Assembly (NCBI GenBank): GCA_963617275.1
Contig: CAVENX010000034.1
Coordinates: forward strand, 1 to 51,906
Length of the DNA stretch: 51,906 nt
Direction of reading: 5' to 3'
Origin: Limivicinus sp963617275
Lineage (GTDB): Bacteria; Bacillota; Clostridia; Oscillospirales; Oscillospiraceae
Position 1 is the first letter of the stretch. Each line of letters opens with the position of its first letter. Under the pieces are notes generated by a model, which was given only the letters and a program-made list of their open reading frames with translations, was not told the origin of the DNA and did not search any database. The position numbers and the translations under genes were made by a program. Positions 16,243-24,053 of this stretch are shown here, piece by piece.

Positions 16243-17175
16243 ATGCTGCTGACAATGAAGGAGCTGCTTGACGAGGCGAACAGAAATAACTATGCCGTCG
16301 CTGCGCCCAATGTCACGAATGAATTTGATGCGCGTGCGGTTATCGCCGCCGCCGAGGAAATGAAAGCACCTATTATATTGGACGTCGGGCCGCTCCAATC
16401 TCCCGATTTTGTGCTGACCGGGAAATATATGTGCGAGCTGGCCAACGAGACCGACATTCCCGTTGCGCTTCATCTTGACCATGGCGGCTCGGTCACGGGC
16501 GCAAAGGGGAACGAGCGGGTCCTGCACGATATGATGAGAGCCATTATGGGCGGCTTCACATCCGTTATGGTGGATCGCTCGTGCCTGCCCTTTGAGGAAA
16601 ACGTCCGGCAGGTGGCAGAAATGACCCATATCGCCCATTCCGTCGGAGTCACGGTGGAATCCGAGCTGGGACACGTAGACGATGCCTGCAAGGACAGGGA
16701 TGAACGCACTTCCGGCCTTACGGATCCGGCCTTTGCGGCCGAATTTGTCAGCAGGACAGGCATAGACTGCCTTGCCGTTTCGATCGGAAATGCCCACGGC
16801 ACATATACGCAGCTGCCCGTAATGGACTTTGCGCGTCTGGCCGAGATAAAGGAGGCGACAAGCATTCCTCTTGTCATGCACGGCGGCTCCGGCTCCGGCG
16901 ACGAGAACCTCTATCGAGTCTGCCGCTCGGGCATAAACAAGGTGAATATTTATCATGACCTCTGCACCGCCGCATGTATGGCGGTCAAGAACGCCGACAT
17001 AAGCGGCAACGGCTCCTACGCGTTCTGGACGATGGTGCAGGATGCGATCAGAAAGCGTACCTGCGAACTGATAAAGCTCTTCGGAAGCGACGGGAAGGCA
17101 TGGACGCCTTCAAAAACCGCCGTGCCGCAGAAAGAGAAGCTGTTCAGCAGCATCACAAAAATTGGCTCGCTCTGA
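16243..17175 (+). CDS. Class II ketose-(bis)phosphate aldolase 3
   Basis: Of the three aldolases in the cluster this one (310 residues) is nearest the canonical family. It has HLDHGG (D79, H80), ESELG (E139, E141), IGNAHGTY, VMHGGSG and GINKVNIYHD, with the full metal and phosphate-binding set. It has an insertion after HLDHG (VTGAKGNERVL) and a longer C-terminal tail that the other two lack. The predicted reaction is retro-aldol cleavage of a ketose phosphate to a triose phosphate plus an aldehyde. The ATG has AAAGGAGG upstream. It is the last gene of cluster A; a strong terminator follows about 130 bases later. Confidence 0.92.
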   Translation: MLLTMKELLDEANRNNYAVAAPNVTNEFDARAVIAAAEEMKAPIILDVGPLQSPDFVLTGKYMCELANETDIPVALHLDHGGSVTGAKGNERVLHDMMRAIMGGFTSVMVDRSCLPFEENVRQVAEMTHIAHSVGVTVESELGHVDDACKDRDERTSGLTDPAFAAEFVSRTGIDCLAVSIGNAHGTYTQLPVMDFARLAEIKEATSIPLVMHGGSGSGDENLYRVCRSGINKVNIYHDLCTAACMAVKNADISGNGSYAFWTMVQDAIRKRTCELIKLFGSDGKAWTPSKTAVPQKEKLFSSITKIGSL

Positions 17176-17303
17176 CCACGCACGGCGCTGCGGCGAAAAA
17201 ATGCCCAAACCAGACTGCTGTTTTCCTGGACAGCTCAAAAAGCCCATAACGGACTTCTTTGACAAACTGAAAACCAAAATTTGACGTCTTGTTTCCTTTC
17301 TTT

Positions 17304-17340
17304 CCAATCTGGAGCCTTCGGGCTTCAGGTTGGTTTTTTT
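17304..17340 (+). terminator. Terminator of sugar cluster A
   Basis: Thirteen-base-pair stem CCAATCTGGAGCC / GGCTTCAGGTTGG closed by a TTCG tetraloop and followed by seven T residues. A textbook intrinsic terminator. The remainder of 17176-17402 has no gene. Confidence 0.95.
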
Positions 17341-17375
17341 GTTTAACATTTATTTAAAAAACCGCCGTATGTGCA

Positions 17376-17384
17376 TGATATACT
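17376..17384 (+). promoter_or_regulatory. Candidate extended -10 promoter of the two-component system
   Basis: TGA followed by TATACT (17379-17384), 28 bases before the kinase start codon. No good -35 is present 17 bases upstream, so the extended -10 would carry recognition. Confidence 0.45.
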
Positions 17385-17411
17385 AAAAGCAATATTGCGG
17401 GGGTGTGGCAG

Positions 17412-18581
17412 ATGACGATCCGGCAAAGACTTGCAAGGTCAAATATATTTATGTTTCTTGTTCCGCTGCTTGTCGCGGCGGTGCTGCTCCTGCTGGGCGG
17501 GGGGATAGCCCTGTATATACTTGAGACGGCGTATCTTCCCAGACTTGGGCTGAGTCTTCAGGAAATGCATATGACGCTTGAGCAGTACGAGGCGGCTTTT
17601 TCAAGCTTTGAGGTTTTCCTGTGGATATATATGGGTGCGGTCGGCACGGCGCTGCTGCTGGCGATATGCTTTACGAATCTCTATCTGACACGTTCACTCT
17701 TCCGGCACATCTCCGCGCCGCTTGACGAGCTTGTCGCGGGGGTCGGGCGAATACAGCGCGGAGATCTTGACAGCCCCATTGCCTATGCGGGCGTGGACGA
17801 GTTCAAGAGCGCGTGCGATGCCGTTGACCTTATGGCGGCGAAGCTGAAAGCCGCGCTTGAGGACGAGCAGCGCCGCACACAGAGCCGTAAAGAGCTGATA
17901 GCCGGGATGTCGCACGACCTGAAAAGTCCGCTTACATCCATACGCGCATACAGCGAGGCTCTGCGCGACGGCGTGGCGGCGACGCCGGAAATGCGCCGGC
18001 GCTACATAGAAACGATCTGCCGCAAGGAGCAGGAGATCGAAGGTATGGTCAACCGCCTTTTTGAGTTTTCAAAGCTCGACCTCAGCGAACTGCCGCTTGA
18101 TATGAAAACCGTGCCGCTGAAGGAAGCCGTTGACGCCGTTGCCGCGGATTACGCCGCAACGGCGGATATAGACACCGGCGCGCTGGAAGGCTGCGACGTG
18201 TTTGCCGACGAAAACCAGCTCAAGCGTATAGTAAAGAACATAATGGACAACGCAGTGAAATATTCAGGACGTGAGCGCGTGCGCATGGAAATACGCGCGG
18301 AGAAGAACACGGAAACGCTGAAGATACTCTTTTCCGACGACGGTCAGGGCGTCGAAGAGCAGCAGCTGGGAAAGCTGTTCGAGGTGCTCTACCGCGGCGA
18401 CCCCGCACGACAGCGCGGAAAGGACGGCAGCGGCATTGGGCTTGCCGTCGTGCGCAAAGCGGCGGAGGAAATGGGCGGCGGCGCGGAAGCGGAGCGCAGC
18501 ACGCTCGGCGGACTGTGCATAGCGGTAACATTAAAGAGAGGAGAGTCGTACAATGAGCAGGATCCTGATAATAGAGGATGA
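17412..18581 (+). CDS. Sensor histidine kinase
   Basis: HAMP-type sensor kinase of about 389 residues. Transmembrane helices near residues 14-37 and 68-90 flank a short external loop of only about 30 residues, so there is little room for a ligand domain. A HAMP region follows (SAPLDELVAGVGRIQRGDLD). The H box is IAGMSHDLKSPLTSIRAY with phospho-acceptor His168. The N box (IVKNIMDNAVKYS), a DDGQG loop and GSGIGLAVVRKAAEEMGGG complete the ATPase domain. The ATG at 17412 is preferred over GTG at 17403 because the purine-rich GGGGGTG would otherwise be inside the gene. It overlaps the response regulator by 29 bases. The signal is unknown; neighbours suggest cell-envelope or surface-polysaccharide control. 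Confidence 0.93.
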   Translation: MTIRQRLARSNIFMFLVPLLVAAVLLLLGGGIALYILETAYLPRLGLSLQEMHMTLEQYEAAFSSFEVFLWIYMGAVGTALLLAICFTNLYLTRSLFRHISAPLDELVAGVGRIQRGDLDSPIAYAGVDEFKSACDAVDLMAAKLKAALEDEQRRTQSRKELIAGMSHDLKSPLTSIRAYSEALRDGVAATPEMRRRYIETICRKEQEIEGMVNRLFEFSKLDLSELPLDMKTVPLKEAVDAVAADYAATADIDTGALEGCDVFADENQLKRIVKNIMDNAVKYSGRERVRMEIRAEKNTETLKILFSDDGQGVEEQQLGKLFEVLYRGDPARQRGKDGSGIGLAVVRKAAEEMGGGAEAERSTLGGLCIAVTLKRGESYNEQDPDNRG

Positions 18582-19242
18582 CCGGGAGATCGCCGAGATC
18601 GAGCGGGACTATCTTGAGCTTGACGGTTTTTCAGCGAATATAGCCTCCGACGGCGTGAGCGGACTTGAGAAAGCGCTTTCCGGGAGCTATGACCTTATAC
18701 TGCTTGACCTTATGCTGCCGGGTATGGACGGCTTTTCCGTGTGCAGACGTCTGCGCGAAAGACTGGACATCCCCATACTTATGGTCACGGCGCGCACACA
18801 GGACATAGACAAAATACGCGGCCTTGGCTTCGGTGCGGATGATTACATAGAAAAACCGTTTTCACCGGGCGTACTTGTCGCACGAGTAAAGGCGCATCTT
18901 GCGCAGTACAGCCGTCTCAAGCCGAGAACGGAGGAGAGCGGTATTATCACGGCGGGGCCTATCGTGATCGACACCGCCGCAAGGAGCGTTTCGGTGCGCG
19001 GCAGTGCCGTTGTGCTTACCAACAAGGAATATGAGCTTCTGCTGTTCCTTGCCCGCCGCCCGAATCAGGTGTTTTCACGTGAAGACCTTTACGAAATGAT
19101 CTGGGGGCTTGAATCCATGGGCGATAACATCACCGTGGCGGTACACGTAAACAGGCTGCGCGAGAAGCTTGAAGAGGACAGCGCAAAGCCTCAGCTTATA
19201 CAGACCGTTTGGGGCGTAGGCTACCGTTTAAATATTATTTAA
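18553..19242 (+). CDS. OmpR/PhoB-family response regulator
   Basis: A 229-residue regulator with an N-terminal receiver domain (acidic pair in IIEDD, phospho-acceptor Asp52 in LLDLMLPGMDGF, Lys in EKPFSPGVLVARV) and a C-terminal winged helix (LTNKEYELLLFLARRPNQVF, then NITVAVHVNRLREKLE, VWGVGYR). It is the partner of the overlapping histidine kinase and would bind direct-repeat sites as a dimer. A terminator hairpin lies 24 bases after the stop, and the next gene begins right behind it. Expression of downstream genes may thus depend partly on read-through. Confidence 0.96.
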   Translation: MSRILIIEDDREIAEIERDYLELDGFSANIASDGVSGLEKALSGSYDLILLDLMLPGMDGFSVCRRLRERLDIPILMVTARTQDIDKIRGLGFGADDYIEKPFSPGVLVARVKAHLAQYSRLKPRTEESGIITAGPIVIDTAARSVSVRGSAVVLTNKEYELLLFLARRPNQVFSREDLYEMIWGLESMGDNITVAVHVNRLREKLEEDSAKPQLIQTVWGVGYRLNII

Positions 19243-19265
19243 CTTTCCGTTATCTGAAATTTAAT

Positions 19266-19310
19266 CTGCTCTCTCATAATGGGCACAAGCTCAATGAGGG
19301 AGCAGTTTTT
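19266..19310 (+). terminator. Terminator or attenuator after the response regulator
   Basis: Twelve-base-pair stem CTGCTCTCTCAT / ATGAGGGAGCAG with a 16-base loop and five T residues. It ends about 11 bases before the GGAGG of the next gene, leaving no room for a promoter between them. Confidence 0.8.
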
Positions 19311-19331
19311 ATATATTCGGAGGATATCAGA

Positions 19332-19832
19332 ATGAAAGATCAGGTTATGAAGCTGGACTACACAAAGACTTTTAAGCGTATTGCCGTTCTCTTTGTCATA
19401 CTCGCCGTAATTACCGCCGTTGCGATACCGCTGAGCCTTTCGCGTCAGATAAGCGACGCGGCGGCGCTCAAGCAGGAATATGCTCTTGCCGAAAAGAGCG
19501 GCTCGAGCGAAAGCGGCGAAAATCAGGACGGCGGACACAATGTGGAGCACGCTGATGAACATGAGCGTGAGCATGAACGCGAGCGCGAATGGAAAAGCAG
19601 GATCACACCGCTCAGTGCAATGAACTATGCCGTTATCGGCGGGCTCGGTGTGCTGTGGGCGGCGCTTGCCGCGTGCTACTGGCTGGCGGTCATTGCATGG
19701 CTTTATAAAGCGGCGGTCAACGAGGGTATGAACAAATCTCTCTGGCCGATAATGGGGCTGTTTTTCAACATCTTTGCGGTCATGGCCTTCTGCATTGTGC
19801 GCGACAGGCCCGAAAAGACAAACAAAGCCTGA
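19332..19832 (+). CDS. Small membrane protein with His/Glu-rich external segment
   Basis: Not recognised. The 166-residue protein has one hydrophobic helix near residues 17-36 and two more near 100-122 and 133-150. Between the first and second lies a hydrophilic stretch with repeated HE/ERE units (NVEHADEHEREHEREREWK), which could bind divalent metal or form a charged helix. The start ATG at 19332 has CGGAGG 8 bases upstream; the longer frame begins inside the response regulator gene and was rejected. It lies between the two-component system and a processive glycosyltransferase, all on one strand, and may be an accessory or sensor protein of that system. Function unknown. Confidence 0.8.
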   Translation: MKDQVMKLDYTKTFKRIAVLFVILAVITAVAIPLSLSRQISDAAALKQEYALAEKSGSSESGENQDGGHNVEHADEHEREHEREREWKSRITPLSAMNYAVIGGLGVLWAALAACYWLAVIAWLYKAAVNEGMNKSLWPIMGLFFNIFAVMAFCIVRDRPEKTNKA

Positions 19833-19888
19833 CATAACATTCGTAAAAGGAAGATTCCGCTCCGCCGCGGGGATAAGGGGGACGTTTT

Positions 19889-21154
19889 ATGCGAACCGCA
19901 GAAACAATAAATTTTGTGATCATGTGCCTGTTTTTTGCATGCTATATGTACCAATTCCTGTATATACCGATCGCGTGGCTTCCGAAAAGGAAAACGGAGA
20001 CACAGGCAAAAATGCACCGATTCGCCGTACTTATCGCCGCACGGAACGAGCAGGCCGTTATCGGCAATCTTATTGACAGCATAAAAGAGCAGAGCTATCC
20101 GGAAGAACTGGTAAAAATATTCGTTGCAGCCGACAACTGCACCGACGCGACCGCGGAGCGGGCACGCAGACACGGCGCGGAGGTATACGAACGCCGGAGC
20201 AATACGCGCCGGGGCAAAGGTTATGCGCTGGACTTTCTGCTTAAAGCGGTAAGGGCGCACGGAAACGGGGCTTTTGACGGCTATATCGTCCTTGACGCGG
20301 ACAACGTGCTTGACCGGGATTTTATCACGAACATCAACCGGACGTTTTCTGACGGATATGATATCGTCACCTGCTACCGCAACTCCAAGAACTACGGAGA
20401 CAATTGGATCTCCGCGGGCTATGCGCTGTGGTTCCTGCGCGAGTCGCGCTATCTCAACGGCGCACGCATGCGCATCGGCTCCAGCGGCAGCGTGTCCGGT
20501 ACGGGCTTCCTGTTTTCGCAGGCGGTGCTTGACGCTCAGGGCGGCGGATGGCCGTTCCATCTGCTGACAGAGGACATAGAGTTTACGATAAGCAATGTCA
20601 CGCGCGGCGTAAAGATAGGCTACTGTGCAGACGCCGTTGTCTATGACGAACAGCCGGTCGATTTCCGTCAGGCGTGGGCGCAGCGCCTGCGTTGGTCGAA
20701 GGGCTACATGCAGGTGTTCGGCAAATACGGCGGCAGACTGGCCACCGGTATTTTCCACGGCAGCTTTTCCTGCTACGATATGGCTATGAACATAATGCCC
20801 GCCGCGGCGCTGACAGGAGTGAGCATTGTTGTGAACCTCTCTGCCCTGTTGGTCAACGTCCTGTACTATCATGAGTGGGGAATACTCGGCGCTTCCGCCT
20901 TGCAGACGCTTGTGAATCTTTATCTTACGCTGTTCATGGTCGGCGCGGTGACAACGGCGACGGAGTGGAAAAATATTTACTGCTCCGCTGTGAAAAAGGT
21001 GCTTTATACGTTCACGTTTCCACTTTTCATGCTCAGCTATGTGCCGGTCGTTATACAGTCGCTCTTCGTCACGCCGGAGTGGACGCATATTGATCACACG
21101 CGCACACTTGACGTCGAGCAGATACGCGCCGGTCAGTACAGCGATGCAGTTTAA
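19889..21154 (+). CDS. Processive family 2 glycosyltransferase, membrane bound
   Basis: A 421-residue GT2 enzyme. An N-terminal helix (residues 8-30) precedes the catalytic domain: IAARNEQAVIGNL, the D of VLDADNVLD (DxD type), LTEDIEF with the catalytic acid, and QRLRWSKGYMQV, the QxxRW motif diagnostic of processive beta-glycosyltransferases such as cellulose, hyaluronan or poly-N-acetylglucosamine synthases. Three or four membrane helices close the protein. It would polymerise a nucleotide-sugar precursor and extrude the chain. No dedicated export or cyclic-di-GMP (PilZ) domain is seen. It follows the small membrane protein by 56 bases. The polymer is unknown. Confidence 0.88.
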   Translation: MRTAETINFVIMCLFFACYMYQFLYIPIAWLPKRKTETQAKMHRFAVLIAARNEQAVIGNLIDSIKEQSYPEELVKIFVAADNCTDATAERARRHGAEVYERRSNTRRGKGYALDFLLKAVRAHGNGAFDGYIVLDADNVLDRDFITNINRTFSDGYDIVTCYRNSKNYGDNWISAGYALWFLRESRYLNGARMRIGSSGSVSGTGFLFSQAVLDAQGGGWPFHLLTEDIEFTISNVTRGVKIGYCADAVVYDEQPVDFRQAWAQRLRWSKGYMQVFGKYGGRLATGIFHGSFSCYDMAMNIMPAAALTGVSIVVNLSALLVNVLYYHEWGILGASALQTLVNLYLTLFMVGAVTTATEWKNIYCSAVKKVLYTFTFPLFMLSYVPVVIQSLFVTPEWTHIDHTRTLDVEQIRAGQYSDAV

Positions 21155-21200
21155 TTTTGATTTAAATTTATTTTATACGGTTTTAAAGCCCCTGAGAGAT

Positions 21201-21242
21201 AATACCGCCGTCCCCGAAAGGGACGGCGGTATTACTTTTTTT
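21201..21242 (+). terminator. Perfect hairpin with U-tract abutting the next ribosome binding site
   Basis: Fourteen-base arms AATACCGCCGTCCC / GGGACGGCGGTATT with a 5-base loop, then seven T residues that run into the GGAGGG of the next gene. It either terminates the glycosyltransferase transcript or is a leader attenuator for the 21257 gene. Confidence 0.85.
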
Positions 21243-21256
21243 GGAGGGAATTTACA

Positions 21257-21514
21257 ATGAATGAATATATTCATAGCTATATTACAAATACAGCTTTTGA
21301 TTATGCCGGAGTCACCCCGGAAGAGGTGCTTGATATAAATATGCATCAGGACGGCACACTTTTTGAAGTGGACTTTTCGACCGAATGGATGCACTACATC
21401 TGCTATGTAGATCTCAGCGGTGCGGTGCCGGGCTTTTTCTCAGAGCCGGTGCCTGAGCACGAGACCGACGGTCTGGAACAGAGTTTCCACGAACGCTATG
21501 ACAGCTGCGCCTGA
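21257..21514 (+). CDS. Hypothetical acidic 85-residue protein
   Basis: Not recognised. The protein is acidic, soluble and aromatic-rich (EYIHSYITNTAFDYAGVTPEE, then STEWMHYICYVDL), with no signal peptide or membrane segment. GGAGGG lies 9 bases before the ATG, which supports translation. The start is 14 bases after a terminator-like hairpin, so its message must come from read-through or from a promoter upstream of that hairpin. It ends 3 bases before the flippase start and is probably translated with it. A small regulatory or partner protein of the surface locus is a guess. Confidence 0.7.
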   Translation: MNEYIHSYITNTAFDYAGVTPEEVLDINMHQDGTLFEVDFSTEWMHYICYVDLSGAVPGFFSEPVPEHETDGLEQSFHERYDSCA

Positions 21515-21517
21515 GGG

Positions 21518-22972
21518 ATGGGCGCGGCAGTCAAAAGCGCCGGGAGGAAATATAAAACGCTTGCCGTGAATACCGCGCTCATCAGCTTTGGAACGGTAGG
21601 GTCGAAGCTGATGGTTTTTTTCATGGTGCGCTTTTACACAGAATATCTCTCTCCCGCGGATTACGGCACGGCGGACATAATCACCCAAACCGCCAATCTT
21701 CTTATACCGCTTGTATCATTCGGTATGGCGGAGGGCGTGTTCCGCTTCTCCGCCATCAGCCCGGAAAAGGGACGCGAAGCGTTTACCGCAGGGCTTCTGT
21801 GCTCCGCCGCCGGTACGGTGCTTACGGCGCTGCTCCTGCCGAAGATTCCGCTGGCGGATTATGCGGGATACGCCGGACTTCTTACGGTATATATCGCGGC
21901 CTCGTGCCTGCACAGCATGTGCGCGCAGTATGTGCGCGCACTCGGGGATATGGCGGCGTATGCGATCCAGGGGCTCATAAATACGGCTCTCGTCATCACT
22001 TTCAATATTCTGCTGCTGGCGGCGTTCCGTCTCGGTGTGACGGGGTATGTGCTGTCCGTCGCGGCGGCCGACGTGGGAAGTGCGCTCTGGCTCATTTTCA
22101 GGAAGCGGCTGCGGCATGAGCTTACGGCGCATATCTCCGCTCCGTTTTTTGCCCGCCTGCTTGCGTACAGTATGCCGCTTATTCCCACTGCCGTGTTCTG
22201 GTGGATAACCGGCGTTTCCGACCGGTACATGATAAACGGCTTTCTGGGCAGCGCCGCAAACGGAATATATTCCGTTTCAAGCAAGATCCCGACCATGCTG
22301 ACGGTTCTCTCGACTGTGTTCATGGACGCATGGCAGTTCTCCGCCGTGACGGAGGCATCGGGCGACCGTGATGAACACCGTCGCTTTTATTCGCACGTTT
22401 GGGGTATTTTTCAGGCAGGCATGGTAATATGTGCGGCAGGAATGATCGCGCTTTCGCGCATTGGGATCATGATGCTGGCAGACATGGAGTATTTCCAGGC
22501 ATGGCAGTGCGTCCCGACACTGACGCTGGCAATGGTCTGCTCGGCATTTTCAAGTTTTATGGGAAGCGTTTATGTCGTCACAGGAGAGAGCAGGCTGTCG
22601 TTCCGCACGGCAATGGCGGGCGCGGTGCTCAATATTGCTCTCAATCTCCTGCTCATCCCTACGCCGCTCGGCATACAGGGCGCGGCTGCCGCAACGTTTG
22701 CAAGCTGCCTTGCGGTGTTTGTGATACGTGCGGTAAATGTCCGCAGGTTCATCGACTTTGACATTGATCCTCTCAGATGCGCGGCAAACCTGATTATCAT
22801 ATCCATACAGGCGGCCTTTATAATAATGAATCTCCCCATGCGGCGCACGGCGCAGGCCGCCGCCGTGTGCGCGCTGTGTCTCATAAACCGCTCGCCGCTT
22901 GTGCAGTGCGCGGACAGACTATGGAAATATATACATCCCACAGGAAGACATGAAAGGAAAATAAAGAAATGA
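21518..22972 (+). CDS. Oligosaccharide flippase (MATE/Wzx-like)
   Basis: A polytopic protein of 484 residues with about 12-14 hydrophobic helices. It starts NTALISFGTVGSKLMVFFMV and continues RFYTEYLSPADYGTADIITQ, the N-terminal pattern of polysaccharide-transport (PST/Wzx) flippases of the MOP superfamily. SMPLIPTAVFWWITGVSDRYMI near the middle is the usual second-half signature. Such proteins move lipid-linked oligosaccharides across the membrane. The start codon lies 3 bases after the upstream stop. The end overlaps the DUF368 gene by 4 bases. Substrate unknown; drug efflux is less likely given the motifs. Confidence 0.87.
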   Translation: MGAAVKSAGRKYKTLAVNTALISFGTVGSKLMVFFMVRFYTEYLSPADYGTADIITQTANLLIPLVSFGMAEGVFRFSAISPEKGREAFTAGLLCSAAGTVLTALLLPKIPLADYAGYAGLLTVYIAASCLHSMCAQYVRALGDMAAYAIQGLINTALVITFNILLLAAFRLGVTGYVLSVAAADVGSALWLIFRKRLRHELTAHISAPFFARLLAYSMPLIPTAVFWWITGVSDRYMINGFLGSAANGIYSVSSKIPTMLTVLSTVFMDAWQFSAVTEASGDRDEHRRFYSHVWGIFQAGMVICAAGMIALSRIGIMMLADMEYFQAWQCVPTLTLAMVCSAFSSFMGSVYVVTGESRLSFRTAMAGAVLNIALNLLLIPTPLGIQGAAAATFASCLAVFVIRAVNVRRFIDFDIDPLRCAANLIIISIQAAFIIMNLPMRRTAQAAAVCALCLINRSPLVQCADRLWKYIHPTGRHERKIKK

Positions 22973-23862
22973 ATACGCTTGCTTATACGCTTTTCGGCGG
23001 CTTTTCAATGGCTCTGGCAGACAGCGTCCCCGGCGTTTCCGGCGGCACTGTAGCTTTCGTAATGGGCTTTTACGACAGGTTTATCGGCGCGCTCGACGCG
23101 CTTGTATACGGCGGATGGCACGATAAGCTCAAGGGGCTTGCCTACCTTCTGCGGCTCGGAGCCGGATGGATAGCCGGAATGCTTCTTGCGGCGACGCTTC
23201 TTGCCGGGGCGTTTACGACCGGGATATACAAGCTCAGCTCCATGTTCCTCGGCTTTGTCGTCGCCTCTATTCCGCTTATCGTGCTTGAGCAGAAGGAGAG
23301 TATGCGGGACATTTCCCGCGGAGTAAGATTTTTTCTGCTTGGTGCGGCCATAGTTGTCGGCCTCACGGCGGTCAACCTTTCTTCGGCTGTGAACTCCCTC
23401 GGCTTCAGCGTCCAGACGGTGCTTTATGTCGTGCTTGCGGGAATGCTTGCAATCTCGGCAATGGTGCTGCCCGGCATTTCCGGCTCGTCGCTGCTGATGT
23501 CGTTCGGACTGTATCTGCCGGTCATTGCGGCAGTGAAGGATCTGCTCTCGCTGAACTTTGAAGGACTGTGGATGCTTATTGCGCTTGCCTGCGGAATTGC
23601 GGCGGGGCTTGCGGTGTCGCCGCATATCCTCAAAAAGCTGATGGAGCGCGATATGGGTGCGGTGATGTATATGGTGATCGGGATGATGGCCGGCTCGCTC
23701 TACGCTATCATCGTCGGCCCGACGACGCTCAAGACGCCGCAGCACGCGATGGGCCTTTCGGATTTCAGCATCGTCTGGTTCGCCGCGGGCGCAGCGGCGA
23801 TGTTCGCACTTAGCGCGTTCAAGTCACGTGTGGAAAAAAGGATGGCGCTGAACGCACAGTGA
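22969..23862 (+). CDS. DUF368 family membrane protein
   Basis: The 297-residue protein has about eight to nine hydrophobic helices and two matching Gly/Ser motifs, DSVPGVSGGTVAFVMGFYDR near the start and MVLPGISGSSLLMSFGLYLP near residue 165. This internal duplication is characteristic of DUF368. Recent work links DUF368 and DedA-family proteins to recycling of undecaprenyl phosphate, the lipid carrier of cell-wall and surface glycans. That fits its position, overlapping a flippase by 4 bases and near a processive glycosyltransferase. The family call is firm; the carrier-recycling role here is inferred. Confidence 0.9.
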   Translation: MNTLAYTLFGGFSMALADSVPGVSGGTVAFVMGFYDRFIGALDALVYGGWHDKLKGLAYLLRLGAGWIAGMLLAATLLAGAFTTGIYKLSSMFLGFVVASIPLIVLEQKESMRDISRGVRFFLLGAAIVVGLTAVNLSSAVNSLGFSVQTVLYVVLAGMLAISAMVLPGISGSSLLMSFGLYLPVIAAVKDLLSLNFEGLWMLIALACGIAAGLAVSPHILKKLMERDMGAVMYMVIGMMAGSLYAIIVGPTTLKTPQHAMGLSDFSIVWFAAGAAAMFALSAFKSRVEKRMALNAQ

Positions 23863-23898
23863 AGATCCTTCGTACATTTTGTTTCCTTCTTTTTTCGG

Positions 23899-23945
23899 AC
23901 CGGATCCCATTCAGATTGGGATCCGGTTTGTTTCTGGTTTTTAAA
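23899..23945 (+). terminator. Terminator of the surface locus
   Basis: Eleven-base-pair stem ACCGGATCCCA / TGGGATCCGGT followed by a T-rich run (TTTGTTTCTGGTTTTT), 37 bases after the DUF368 stop. Confidence 0.85.
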
Positions 23946-23971
23946 AATTGTCATTTTGTTATGATGTTGGG

Positions 23972-24000
23972 TTGACATGACAAGTCAAATGTGTTATAGT
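23972..24000 (+). promoter_or_regulatory. Consensus promoter of sugar cluster B with embedded operator
   Basis: TTGACA (23972-23977), 17-base spacer, TATAGT (23995-24000). The -35 and spacer contain TTGACATGACAAGTCAA, a TTGAC/GTCAA inverted repeat (23972-23988). TTGTCAT at 23948-23954 is the complement of ATGACAA at 23977-23983. The GntR regulator at 27669 is the obvious candidate ligand, as a repressor. Confidence 0.75.
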
Positions 24001-24053
24001 CCTAAGCACAGAACTTGAAAGCAAGTTTCAAAAAAATTAACAGGAGGCAAATC

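Noticed and set aside
7874..17175. Interpretation of cluster A as an AI-2 (Lsr) uptake system because of RbsA-type ABC genes, an FGGY kinase and an aldolase
   Set aside because: Lsr systems have an LsrR regulator, two permease genes and a class I LsrF aldolase. Here the regulator is LysR type, there is one permease and the aldolases are class II.
19703..21097. 464-codon open frame on the minus strand
   Set aside because: Antisense to the QxxRW glycosyltransferase. Its length reflects the GC-rich codon usage of the real gene.
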